DNA of 64,000 bases, taken from Rikenellaceae bacterium. GTDB taxonomy: Bacteria > Bacteroidota > Bacteroidia > Bacteroidales > Rikenellaceae. The notes below the pieces were generated by a model that saw only the letters and a program-made list of their open reading frames with translations, ran no database searches and was not told the origin of the DNA. The DNA is taken from the NCBI GenBank assembly GCA_017442365.1, contig JAFRZW010000007.1:186001-250000 (forward strand). The letters run 5' to 3'. A program made the translations under genes and the position numbers. This document shows, one piece after another, positions 1-7,198 of this stretch (positions are counted from its first letter, which is position 1; every line of letters begins with the position of its first letter).

Positions 1-289
1 GACGGGCGAGAAACTGCCTCAGCCGTCGGTCATTGAGCGTGTTGAGATTGCCAAGCACCATCTGCTTAAATCGGTTGAGGTGAAGGGCGAGCACGTGGGC
101 GTTTTGGAGATGCGCCGCCACCTGTCGAACTACTTTAAGGGTCTGCCCGATTTCAAATCGACGCGCTTGAAGTTGGTAACGTTGTTTGATATTCCCGAGC
201 TGTTGGCTACGCTCGATTCGATTGCCGATCGTTGGGGCGATTTCGATACCTCGTCAACGGTCCCTGCGCCATTGTCGCACGATTTGTAG
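1..289 (+). CDS. dusB: tRNA-dihydrouridine synthase, C-terminal end (partial)
   Basis: Only the last 95 codons are present; the gene begins left of the window and ends at a TAG at 287-289. The reading frame is open from base 2. The visible part carries the DusB-type C-terminal helical signature: a segment LEMRRHLSNYFKGLPDFK followed by RLKLVTLFDIPELLATLD. In this family that helical domain binds tRNA, while the flavin-containing TIM barrel and catalytic Cys lie further upstream and cannot be checked here. Dus enzymes reduce specific uridines of tRNA to dihydrouridine using FMN and NADPH. Assignment to DusB rather than another Dus rests on this short tail and is good but not certain. A strong terminator follows 15 bp after the stop. 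Confidence 0.8.
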   Translation, partial: TGEKLPQPSVIERVEIAKHHLLKSVEVKGEHVGVLEMRRHLSNYFKGLPDFKSTRLKLVTLFDIPELLATLDSIADRWGDFDTSSTVPAPLSHDL

Positions 290-303
290 CGAGTAACAAC
301 AGG

Positions 304-329
304 ACCACGCTTTCGGGCGTGGTTTTTTT
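304..329 (+). terminator. Rho-independent terminator of the dusB-type gene
   Basis: A 7-bp stem (304-310 with 317-323, ACCACGC/GCGTGGT) and a 6-nt loop run straight into seven Ts. It lies 15 bp after the stop codon on the same strand. Confidence 0.85.
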
Positions 330-341
330 GTGCATTGAATT

Positions 342-414
342 GGCGATTTCGAAGAAATCGACACACGCGGTGGCGCCCGCGACTTTCAGTCGCGCCGCCC
401 CACGCCACCGCGTG
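342..414 (+). repeat. Intergenic twin-hairpin repeat, copy 1 (module B)
   Basis: Three nested or adjacent inverted repeats occur in 73 bp. CGATTTC (344-350) pairs with GAAATCG (354-360). A 12-bp outer stem pairs 364-375 with 403-414 (CACGCGGTGGCG/CGCCACCGCGTG). Inside it is a 7-bp stem, 378-384 with 88-94 of the same row (CGCGACT-TTC-AGTCGCG, 378-394). A second full copy lies at 6221-6291 and a right-hand half near 39935-39957. It sits between two convergent genes. Confidence 0.85.
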
Positions 415-432
415 CGCCAGCCTTTAAATGAC

Positions 433-463
433 AAGACCGCTTACCATATCGGAAAGCGGTCTT
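433..463 (-). terminator. Hairpin terminator of the MORN-repeat gene
   Basis: A perfect 10-bp inverted repeat (433-442, AAGACCGCTT, with 454-463, AAGCGGTCTT) lies 23 bp beyond the stop of the leftward gene. The T-run after it on the minus strand is weak, so termination there is probable rather than certain. Confidence 0.65.
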
Positions 464-485
464 ATCTAATTCTCAATCAGTTGGG

Positions 486-1106
486 TTATTTCTTCTCTTC
501 GAGAGGTTTGATAGACTTTTGTTTCAGTTCGCCCCCAACCCAACGAGCAGTGTATTTGCGACCGTCGAGGTCTTGGATCACACCTTTGCCGTGAGGCAAG
601 CCATTGACCCATTTAACGCTATATATCACTCCCTCAGGGGTCATAAATGTACCGTTTCCATTAGGAAGATCAGCAGCCCATTCTCCACAATATTTACTGC
701 CATCGGCATAGATCATCGTACCAACGCCCTTGATTTCGCCGTAATACATCTGTCCACGATATTTCGTGCCGTCCGACCACTGAGCAGTTACAGTGCCGTC
801 GGCATTGGTGGTCGTTTCAGCAGAAAGTTCTGCCTCACGCTCCGCCTTTGCTCGTTTCTGTGCATCGGTCATAATGCCATATCTGCGAAACATATATCTA
901 TCGTGCCCCGTAGTATAAGATTTACCGACGCCTGAGTTGGTTTGGTAATAGTGTCCGTATGGACCATTCGCTTTTCCTCGCTCTTCGTTTAAACCAAAAC
1001 GAGATACCATCTCTCCACTATTAAGCTTTGAGAAATCGGATCTTTGCGCAAAACCATTAAAGACGCAAAAAAGTGTAGCAAATGCGATAAGAAAAATTCT
1101 CTTCAT
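486..1106 (-). CDS. Exported MORN-repeat protein
   Basis: This 206-aa protein has an N-terminal signal peptide (MKRIFLIAFATLFCVFNGFAQ, cleavage after about residue 20). A linker (21-95) ends in a charged helix (DAQKRAKAEREAEL). Four MORN-type repeats follow, at about 115-137, 138-160, 161-183 and 184-196, with the usual Y-G-pattern, for example SKYCGEWAADLPNGNGTF. MORN repeats form a beta-hairpin scaffold seen in membrane- and protein-binding proteins, and no enzymatic motif is visible. The likely location is the periplasm or cell surface; the precise role is unknown. The coding sequence is visibly richer in A+T than the neighbouring antiporter gene, as are a few other small exported proteins in this window. 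It appears to be monocistronic, with its own terminator downstream. Confidence 0.8.
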   Translation of the reverse strand: MKRIFLIAFATLFCVFNGFAQRSDFSKLNSGEMVSRFGLNEERGKANGPYGHYYQTNSGVGKSYTTGHDRYMFRRYGIMTDAQKRAKAEREAELSAETTTNADGTVTAQWSDGTKYRGQMYYGEIKGVGTMIYADGSKYCGEWAADLPNGNGTFMTPEGVIYSVKWVNGLPHGKGVIQDLDGRKYTARWVGGELKQKSIKPLEEKK

Positions 1107-1245
1107 AATTGGAAACTTTTTGTAGTTTCTTGCAAATTACGTGAGATTTTTTCGATAATCCAAATTTTTTCGGCAATAAAAATTAATTAGCCACGTATTT
1201 CTGCCTTTTTTATGCTAAAGTGCTTTAAAATGCTGATAATAATTA

Positions 1246-1280
1246 CTTTAAATCTTTAAAGCTAAGTTTTTCGGGGGGGG
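1246..1280. other. AT-rich intergenic stretch with a small dyad and an eight-G run
   Basis: Between the MORN gene and the antiporter gene (1107-1308), the only clear structures are a perfect 7-bp inverted repeat (CTTTAAA 1246-1252, TTTAAAG 1255-1261) and a homopolymer of eight G at 1273-1280. No convincing promoter or terminator was identified in this stretch. Confidence 0.5.
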
Positions 1281-1308
1281 TAAATTGTGCAATATAATAT
1301 TGTATCGG

Positions 1309-2805
1309 CTATCGCAGTTTAACCACCTTCGTAATACCCAATGCAGCCAACTCACGTTGCAGCTCCTCGTCATTGTCCGAGATAATCAGCAGGCGGTCGC
1401 CCTCTTCGAGCGTCGTGTGCCCCTTCGGAATGAAGTAGCGCTCGCCACGACGTGCCATAACCACCAACGTATGGTCGGGTAGCGTTATCTGTTTCAGCTG
1501 GTTACCACGTGCGATCATCGACGCATTGATACGTATCTCGGTCATTGCCGACTTGATCTTATCGGGCATCTCGACCTCGAAACTTGCCTCCTCTTCCTCC
1601 TCGGCCAGACCGAGCGCATTGGCCATCGAGCTGACCGTTGTGCCCTGAATCAGCAGCGACAGAATCGTTACTAAATAGACCACATTGAACATAAATCGCG
1701 CCCCTGGAACGTCGGCCACCAACGGATAGGTAGCGAAGATGATGGGCACCGCGCCTCGCAGACCCACCCACGACACGTAAGCGCGCGCTTTGGTCGTGAA
1801 TTTACGGAACGGAGCCATACAGAGCAGCACCGTCAGGGGGCGTGCCACGAAGATCATAAACACACCGACCAAGCCACCGATAATCAGCACGTTCGGGTCG
1901 CGCAACTCGTCGATTTCGACCAGCAGACCGAGCGCAATGAACATCACGATCTGGAACAGCCACGTGAAGCTATCGAAGAAGATCGTCAGCGTGCGTTTGT
2001 GGGTGATCTTATTGTTGCCGACCACCAGACCCGCAACATAGACCGCCAAGTAACCGTTGCCGTATATCATCTCGGAGATCGAGAAGGTGATGAACACAAA
2101 CGCCAGCAGCAGAATCGAATAGAAGGCCTTGTTGTCGATATTGATACGGTTGATCGACCATACGGCAGCGCGTCCCAATGCGTAACCTGCCCCCGCACCG
2201 ACAACCATCTTAATAACGAAATCGAAGATTGCGCTCCACACATTCACATCGCCCGAGCCCGACGGTGCAAGCACACCCACGAGCAGCACTGTGAGGATAT
2301 ATGCCATCGGGTCGTTACTACCGCTCTCCAACTCCAACAGCGGGCGTAGGTTCTCTTTGAGTCCTGTCTTTTTGCTTCGCAGGATCGAGAACACCGAGGC
2401 CGAGTCGGTCGATGACATCATCGCCGCCAGCAACAACGACTGCATAAACGAGAACTCGAAACCGAACAACGGCATTATTGCGTAGATGAACCCTCCGAGC
2501 ACAAGTGCTGTCAATGCCACGCCCAACGTGGCGAGCACCACACCCGTTGTCATAATGGGGCGTATCTCCTTGATTTTGGTATCCATACCGCCCGAAAACA
2601 GAATGATACTCAGTGCGATCATACCGATAAATTGGGTCAATTCGGGCGAGTCGAACGAGATGAGTTTGTAGCCAAACAGCATACCAACCGCAAGGAAGAA
2701 CAACAATGCGGGCGCACCGAAACGGTAGGCTGTCTTACCTGCCATTACGGCAGCAAAGAGCAGTATTGCGCTGATGAATACAAAATTTTCGGAGGTTATG
2801 ACCAT
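1309..2805 (-). CDS. Potassium/proton antiporter, CvrA/NhaP2 type
   Basis: This 498-aa integral membrane protein of the CPA1 monovalent cation:proton antiporter superfamily has about 12 hydrophobic segments in residues 5-395. They include the conserved region with GGMDT (about 70-76) and the polar membrane motif SSTDSASVFSILR (about 131-143). The C-terminal 65 residues (about 430-498) form a TrkA-C/RCK-C-like soluble domain (ARGNQLKQITLPDHTLVVMA, then PKGHTTLEEGDRLLII). This layout is characteristic of the CvrA/NhaP2 group, which exports K+ (or Na+) in exchange for H+ and is tuned by the cytoplasmic ligand-binding domain. Length is close to the family norm. Ion specificity cannot be read from the sequence. 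It lies 126 bp downstream of the tonB-like gene on the same strand, separated by a heptad repeat array. Confidence 0.88.
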   Translation of the reverse strand: MVITSENFVFISAILLFAAVMAGKTAYRFGAPALLFFLAVGMLFGYKLISFDSPELTQFIGMIALSIILFSGGMDTKIKEIRPIMTTGVVLATLGVALTALVLGGFIYAIMPLFGFEFSFMQSLLLAAMMSSTDSASVFSILRSKKTGLKENLRPLLELESGSNDPMAYILTVLLVGVLAPSGSGDVNVWSAIFDFVIKMVVGAGAGYALGRAAVWSINRINIDNKAFYSILLLAFVFITFSISEMIYGNGYLAVYVAGLVVGNNKITHKRTLTIFFDSFTWLFQIVMFIALGLLVEIDELRDPNVLIIGGLVGVFMIFVARPLTVLLCMAPFRKFTTKARAYVSWVGLRGAVPIIFATYPLVADVPGARFMFNVVYLVTILSLLIQGTTVSSMANALGLAEEEEEASFEVEMPDKIKSAMTEIRINASMIARGNQLKQITLPDHTLVVMARRGERYFIPKGHTTLEEGDRLLIISDNDEELQRELAALGITKVVKLR

Positions 2806-2870
2806 AGTGTGTTTCTCTTATTTCAAATTTGTTGCCTTACTTCTCAAAACCCACAAATTCTCCGCAAATT

Positions 2871-2926
2871 AATTTTGAATCTCGAATCTCGAATCTTGAA
2901 TTTTGAATTGTGAATTTTGAATTGCC
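2871..2926. repeat. Heptad repeat array (GAATNNT)7 directly after the tonB-like stop codon
   Basis: Seven consecutive 7-bp units (GAATCTC, GAATCTC, GAATCTT, GAATTTT, GAATTGT, GAATTTT, GAATTGC) run from about 2877 to 2925, ending 5 bp from the leftward stop codon at 2932-2934. Read in the sense of the tonB-like gene the unit is ATTCNNA. It belongs to the heptad family described in the findings. Confidence 0.85.
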
Positions 2927-2931
2927 ACCTG

Positions 2932-3738
2932 CTACTGCGGTCGGAACAGATAGGTGATCGTGCCGCGATGACGCTCGGGGGCGTTCTGGTCGAGGTTGAA
3001 ACGCGATTCGCGCGCCTTGCGTACAGCCGCCTCGTGCAGCTCGGCAATGTTGTCCGACTGCGAGCGATCGACCTCAGCCGCAATGACGTTGCCACTGCGA
3101 TTGAGCGTAACATTGACCACCACGCGACCGCCACTCTGACAGGTGTAGGCGGGTACGGGCAACTTGCGCGATTGACGCACCGGATCGGTGAACGAGTACT
3201 CGACCGTAACGTTGCCTGCCACCTTTGCGTCGCGCCCCTCAGTCGCCTCGCCCGAGGCGTCCTGCGGACGGTTCTCGCTGATGGCGTTGGCGTCGTTCAC
3301 GCCCTGATTGAAGGCGTCGCGGTTGGCGCGCATACGATCCTGAACCTCTTTGCCATAATCGCTCAGATCCGAGCCTGCGGCAGCGCGTTGAGCTTCGGCC
3401 TCGCTCAGGTTTGAGTTGGCATTCGAAATGCGGTTCGATATTGATCCATAGTCGGCCATCTGCTGTTTGCGCTCAATCTCACGTTCGAGGCGCGCCTTCT
3501 CGGCAGCCAGCTCTTCGAGGGTCTCGATGTCGATCACCATACCCTGCATATGCGGGCGCGAATTGACGACGATCTTCGAGGTAACGAAGGCGATGGCAAT
3601 AACCAAATAGACGATCAGCGTAATGCAAAGTCCTGCACGATGATCGAAAGCCCATTCGCCTGCGTCGGATTTGCGGTTGTCGAACGGGAGCTTAATACGC
3701 TGTCGTCGTTGGGGTTTATCTGTTGGTTGAAAAGTCAT
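2932..3738 (-). CDS. TonB-family energy-transducing protein
   Basis: This 268-aa protein is anchored by one transmembrane helix at about 36-58 after a short basic cytoplasmic N-terminus. A periplasmic coiled-coil or charged linker (about 70-160, rich in E, R, K, Q and N) follows. The C-terminal domain at about 193-268 contains GGRVVVNVTLNRSGNVIAA and ends in YLFRPQ, matching the TonB C-terminal beta-alpha-beta fold. TonB-type proteins link inner-membrane ExbB/ExbD energy to outer-membrane receptors. The linker is not the proline-rich type of E. coli TonB, and no exbB or exbD gene is adjacent, so its receptor partners are unknown. The gene is divergent from lpxC-fabZ with about 85 bp between the starts. 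Confidence 0.82.
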   Translation of the reverse strand: MTFQPTDKPQRRQRIKLPFDNRKSDAGEWAFDHRAGLCITLIVYLVIAIAFVTSKIVVNSRPHMQGMVIDIETLEELAAEKARLEREIERKQQMADYGSISNRISNANSNLSEAEAQRAAAGSDLSDYGKEVQDRMRANRDAFNQGVNDANAISENRPQDASGEATEGRDAKVAGNVTVEYSFTDPVRQSRKLPVPAYTCQSGGRVVVNVTLNRSGNVIAAEVDRSQSDNIAELHEAAVRKARESRFNLDQNAPERHRGTITYLFRPQ

Positions 3739-3786
3739 TTCTGATGTTAATTTTCTACAAAAATACGATTTTCTACAAAAATTTCA

Positions 3787-3794
3787 TATCTTTG
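3787..3794 (+). promoter_or_regulatory. Bacteroidota -7 element of the lpxC-fabZ / lpxA operon
   Basis: TATCTTTG matches the Bacteroidota consensus TAnnTTTG and lies 29 bp before the ATG of lpxC-fabZ. Two copies of TTTTCTACAAAAAT (3751-3764, 3771-3783 nearly) precede it. On the opposite strand the complement of 3758-3765 reads TATTTTTG and could serve the divergent tonB-like gene. Confidence 0.7.
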
Positions 3795-3823
3795 TAGGAT
3801 AAATAACGAAAAATAAGCAACAA

Positions 3824-5212
3824 ATGATAACAAAACAACAAACATTGAAGGCGCCGCTGTCGTTCTCGGGACGCGGTTTGCATACGGGACTTAATGTCAA
3901 TATGACCGTTCTGCCCGCAGCGGCTGATACCGGTTTGATCTTCCGTCGTGTCGATTTGGAGGGTGCTCCTGAGGTACCTGCGTTGGGCGATTTCGTTGTT
4001 GATACGTCGCGCGGTACGACCATCGAGCGTGGTGCGGCGAAGGTTTCGACCATCGAGCATATTGTTTCGGCGCTATGGACTATGGGTGTCGATAATGCGA
4101 TTATCGAAGTTGATGCTCCCGAAACGCCGATTATGGACGGTTCGGCACGCGAATATGCGGCAGGTATCGCTGCGGTAGGCTTGGAAGAGCAGGCTGCCGA
4201 GCGCAAATATTACGAAGTAACCGATAAGATCGTATATACAATTCCCGAGAAGGGTGTGGTGATTTTGCTCTATCCCGATGACGAATTTAATGTGTCGGTT
4301 CACGTCGATTACAATTCGAAGATTATTGGTAATCAGTACGCTACGTTTATGCCCGAGGACGACTATCAGGATAAGATCGCTTCGTGCCGCACGTTCGTAT
4401 TCCTGCACGAGTTGGAGCCGCTGCTCAATGCCAATCTGATCAAGGGCGGCGACCTGGACAATGCGATTGTGGTTGTCGAGAATCCCGTTTCGGACGAAGA
4501 ACTCAATCGTCTGGCTAAGGTCTTCAACAAGCAGGATATCCAGATTACGGGTGGCTACTTGAACCACCTCGAATTGCGCTACACCAACGAGTTGGCGCGC
4601 CACAAGTTGCTCGATTTGCTTGGCGACTTCGCACTGCTCGGCGTTCGTATCAAGGGTCGTATTATGGCAACGCGCCCCGGCCACTATGCCAATACCGAGA
4701 CGGTCAAGCAGATGCGTCGCGCGATGCGCAAGGAGGGCGAGAAACCTCGCTTTAAGTATGATCCGTCGGTGGCTCCGATCTACGATATCAATGCCATTCG
4801 TTCGATGTTGCCGCACCGTCCGCCGTTCCTGCTGGTTGATCGCATCTTCCACATCGACGAGGATTCGATTGCGGGTATCAAGAACGTAACGATGAACGAG
4901 CCCTTCTTCGTGGGTCATTTCCCCGAGGAACCCGTTATGCCGGGTGTGCTGATCATCGAGGCGATGGCTCAGTGCGGTGGTATTCTGGCGCTTAGCTCGG
5001 TGCCCGATCCTGAGCGATATTCGACCTACTTTATGAAGATCGACGGTGTGCGATTCAAGCGTAAGGTTGTTCCCGGTGATACGTTGCAGTTCGAGTTGCG
5101 ACTGACCGAGCCGATGCGTCGTGGTATTGTGATGATGGAGGCCAAGGCGTTCGTGGGAGGCCATCTGGCAACCGAGGCTACGATGATGGCGCAAATGGCT
5201 AAGAATAAGTAA
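3824..5212 (+). CDS. lpxC: Bifunctional UDP-3-O-acyl-N-acetylglucosamine deacetylase / 3-hydroxyacyl-ACP dehydratase (LpxC-FabZ fusion)
   Basis: The 462-aa protein joins two enzymes. Residues 1-305 are LpxC, the zinc-dependent committed step of lipid A synthesis. STIEH (E78, H79) and HKLLDLLGD (H260, D264) give the zinc and catalytic residues, and DGSA follows at 105-108. Residues 318-462 are FabZ, the dehydratase that acts on 3-hydroxyacyl-ACP. LPHRPPFLLVDR is at 329-340, and GHFPEEPVMPG with catalytic H365 is followed by E379. Both active sites look intact. The fusion is established in Bacteroidota and puts two enzymes that compete for hydroxyacyl-ACP on one chain. The ATG at 3824 gives an N-terminus aligned with single-domain LpxC. 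lpxA follows after 35 bp, so the two are probably co-transcribed. Confidence 0.97.
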   Translation: MITKQQTLKAPLSFSGRGLHTGLNVNMTVLPAAADTGLIFRRVDLEGAPEVPALGDFVVDTSRGTTIERGAAKVSTIEHIVSALWTMGVDNAIIEVDAPETPIMDGSAREYAAGIAAVGLEEQAAERKYYEVTDKIVYTIPEKGVVILLYPDDEFNVSVHVDYNSKIIGNQYATFMPEDDYQDKIASCRTFVFLHELEPLLNANLIKGGDLDNAIVVVENPVSDEELNRLAKVFNKQDIQITGGYLNHLELRYTNELARHKLLDLLGDFALLGVRIKGRIMATRPGHYANTETVKQMRRAMRKEGEKPRFKYDPSVAPIYDINAIRSMLPHRPPFLLVDRIFHIDEDSIAGIKNVTMNEPFFVGHFPEEPVMPGVLIIEAMAQCGGILALSSVPDPERYSTYFMKIDGVRFKRKVVPGDTLQFELRLTEPMRRGIVMMEAKAFVGGHLATEATMMAQMAKNK

Positions 5213-5247
5213 AATAAATAACGAAAAATATAGATTCTCATTCTGTT

Positions 5248-6057
5248 ATGGAAAACTCTCTGATCAGCCCGATGGCGTACGTTCATCCCGACGCCAAGAT
5301 CGGTGCAAACGTAACGATTGATCCCTTTGCATACGTTGCAGCAGATGTTGTTGTAGGCGACGATTGCCACATTCGTACGGGTGCAGTGTTGCAGGACGGT
5401 GCGCGTTTGGGCAAGGGTTGCGATATTCATACGGGTGCGGTGATTGCCGGTATCCCTCAGGATCTGAAATTCAAGGGCGAGTATTCGACTGCCGAGCTGG
5501 GCGATTATAACGTGGTGCGTGAGTGTGCTACGGTCAATCGCGGTACGGCGGCTAAGGGTAAGACCGTTGTTGGTAGCCACAATCTGATTATGGCATACGC
5601 TCACGTGGCTCACGACTGCGAGGTTGGTAGCCACTGCGTGATTGTCAATGGTGTGTCGCTGGCAGGCGAGGTCGAGGTTGGCGATTGGGCAATCATCGGA
5701 GGCCACTCGGCTGTACATCAGTTCTGCCGTATTGGTGCTCACGCAATGGTCGGTGGCGGCTCGTTGGTTAGCAAGGATATTCCTCCCTACGTCAAGGCTG
5801 CGCACCTGCCCGTGTCGTTCGTGGGTGCGAACTTCCTCGGCTTGCGTCGTCGTGGTTTCTCGTCGGAGCAGATCGAAGAGATTCAGAATATCTTCCGAGT
5901 GCTGTTCCAGAGCGGTCATAGCTATGGTAAGGCGGTTGAGTTGGTTGAGGAGCAGTTCCCGCAGTCGGAGTTGCGTGATGAGATTTTGGATTTCATTCGC
6001 TCGTCGAAGCGCGGTATCTTGAAGCCCTACAACCCGAAGGCAACAAGCGAAGAGTAA
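5248..6057 (+). CDS. lpxA: Acyl-ACP--UDP-N-acetylglucosamine O-acyltransferase
   Basis: This 269-aa enzyme catalyses the first step of lipid A synthesis, transferring 3-hydroxyacyl from ACP to UDP-GlcNAc. The first 190 residues form a left-handed beta-helix of hexapeptide repeats ([LIV]-G-x-x-x-x, for example AKIGANVTIDPFAYV and VVVGDDCHIRTGAVL). The catalytic region YAHVAHDC carries H119 and H122, H122 being the equivalent of the E. coli catalytic His. HQFCRIGAHAMVGGGS and a helical C-terminus of the usual length follow. It lies 35 bp downstream of lpxC-fabZ on the same strand and ends in a strong terminator, so the two genes probably form a two-gene operon. Confidence 0.97.
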   Translation: MENSLISPMAYVHPDAKIGANVTIDPFAYVAADVVVGDDCHIRTGAVLQDGARLGKGCDIHTGAVIAGIPQDLKFKGEYSTAELGDYNVVRECATVNRGTAAKGKTVVGSHNLIMAYAHVAHDCEVGSHCVIVNGVSLAGEVEVGDWAIIGGHSAVHQFCRIGAHAMVGGGSLVSKDIPPYVKAAHLPVSFVGANFLGLRRRGFSSEQIEEIQNIFRVLFQSGHSYGKAVELVEEQFPQSELRDEILDFIRSSKRGILKPYNPKATSEE

Positions 6058-6081
6058 TCAACGAATCACGATTCATAATTA

Positions 6082-6113
6082 AGCCACGCTCCATAGGAGT
6101 GTGGCTTTTTTTG
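6082..6113 (+). terminator. Terminator of the lpxC-fabZ/lpxA operon
   Basis: AGCCACGCTCC (6082-6092) pairs with GGAGTGTGGCT (6096-6106), followed by seven or more Ts. It lies 25 bp after the lpxA stop. Confidence 0.9.
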
Positions 6114-6138
6114 TTTTGAAATTTGTACTCGATATATC

Positions 6139-6291
6139 TCATCATTGGCGGGTGCTCTCTCATTGAATGCAAAGTAAATAATTTTGCATTTTGAATCTTG
6201 CATTTTGAATTCTCAAATGGCGATTTCTCCGAAATCGACACACGCGGTGGCGCCCGCGATTGAAAATCGCGCCGCCCCACGCCACCGCGTG
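6139..6291. repeat. Composite intergenic repeat: half module A, heptads, full module B
   Basis: The 313-bp gap between lpxA and nagB (convergent) holds this composite and two terminators. TCATCATTGGCGGGT (6139-6153) is one arm of module A without its partner. 6182-6214 contains heptad units with GAATCTT and GAATTCT. 6221-6291 is a full second copy of module B: CGATTTC/GAAATCG hairpin, 12-bp outer stem 6241-6252 with 6280-6291, and inner stem CGCGATT-GAA-AATCGCG. Relative to copy 1 (342-414) the inner stem differs by a compensated C-G to T-A change. Confidence 0.85.
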
Positions 6292-6310
6292 TCTATTGTG
6301 AGAGCAAAGT

Positions 6311-6346
6311 AAAAACAAAAAACCGCCCCGATGTTCGGGACGGTTT
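6311..6346 (-). terminator. Terminator of the purF/nagB operon
   Basis: On the minus strand AACCGTCCCG pairs with CGGGGCGGTT (6321-6330 with 6336-6345) and is followed by a run of Ts interrupted by one G. It lies 25 bp beyond the nagB stop. Confidence 0.88.
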
Positions 6347-6370
6347 GCGTTTGAGGTATGTCGTTTTGGA

Positions 6371-7156
6371 CTACAAGTTGTCCTTCTCGATATCCTTGAA
6401 ATAGCGGTAGGTCGAAACCTTCAACTCCTGAGCAGCTGCGTCGTCGATAACCAGCACACCCTTGGGGTGTACCTGCAAGCCGGTGATGGTCCACGAGTGG
6501 TTGTAAGCACCCTCTACGCCCTGCTTAACAGCCTGAGCCTTAGCGTGGCCCGTAGCCAGGATCATAACCTCGCGGCTCGACAGAATGGTGCCAACACCAA
6601 CGGTCAGAGCGGTCTTGGGAACCAAATTAACGTCGCCATCGAAGAAACGAGCGTTAGCGATGATCGTATCCTCGGTGAGGGTCTTGATACGGGTACGCGA
6701 GTGGAGCGACGAGAAGGGCTCGTTGAACGCGATGTGGCCATCGTTACCTACGCCACCCATAAACAGGTCGATACCGCCAGCTGCCTCGATCTTAGCCTCA
6801 TACTCAGCGCACTCACGCTCCAAGTCCTCAGCGTTACCGTTTAGGATATTCACGTTGTCGGGGTTGATATCAACGTGCTTGAAGAAGTTGTTCCACATAA
6901 ACGAGTGGTAGCTCTCGGGGTGCTCCTCGGGCAGGTTGCAATACTCGTCCATATTGAACGTGATCACGTTCTTGAACGAAACCTTACCAGCCTTGTTCAT
7001 AGCGATCAACTCCTTGTAGGTACCCAGGGGAGTACCACCGGTAGGCAGACCCAGAACGAAAGGTTTGGGACCCTTGTGCGCATTGATACGCTCAACAATG
7101 TGATTTGCTGCCCACTTAGCAACTTCGGCAGCATTGTTCTCGATAATTAATCTCAT
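6371..7156 (-). CDS. nagB: Glucosamine-6-phosphate deaminase
   Basis: This 261-aa enzyme converts glucosamine-6-phosphate to fructose-6-phosphate and ammonia, the entry of amino sugars into glycolysis. The sugar-phosphate loop [15 protein letters not shown] is at 36-50, NMDEY with catalytic D70 is followed by HPESYH, and the active-site block [14 protein letters not shown] (134-147) carries D139, H141 and E146. All hallmark residues are present and the length is typical. It is last in a leftward run after the NagB-like/PIG-L fusion gene (42-bp gap), and a terminator follows. Together with the GH20 hexosaminidase elsewhere in the window it indicates use of GlcNAc-containing glycans, although cytosolic recycling of cell-wall amino sugars is also possible. 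Confidence 0.96.
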   Translation of the reverse strand: MRLIIENNAAEVAKWAANHIVERINAHKGPKPFVLGLPTGGTPLGTYKELIAMNKAGKVSFKNVITFNMDEYCNLPEEHPESYHSFMWNNFFKHVDINPDNVNILNGNAEDLERECAEYEAKIEAAGGIDLFMGGVGNDGHIAFNEPFSSLHSRTRIKTLTEDTIIANARFFDGDVNLVPKTALTVGVGTILSSREVMILATGHAKAQAVKQGVEGAYNHSWTITGLQVHPKGVLVIDDAAAQELKVSTYRYFKDIEKDNL

Positions 7157-7198
7157 CTCTTCAAATGTTTTATTTGTTAGTTAATAATTGTTTTGATG

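Noticed and set aside
3751..3783. Two near copies of TTTTCTACAAAAAT before lpxC-fabZ as an operator
   Set aside because: They are A+T-rich and close to the TATTTTTG/TATCTTTG promoter elements of both divergent genes; composition alone may explain the similarity.
4073..5194. Long open frame antisense to lpxC-fabZ, and similar antisense frames opposite nagB/PIG-L (7193-8461), purF (9737-10744), rpoN (56062-57552) and serB (40110-41192)
   Set aside because: No recognisable domains, and all are fully covered by genes with intact active sites on the other strand.
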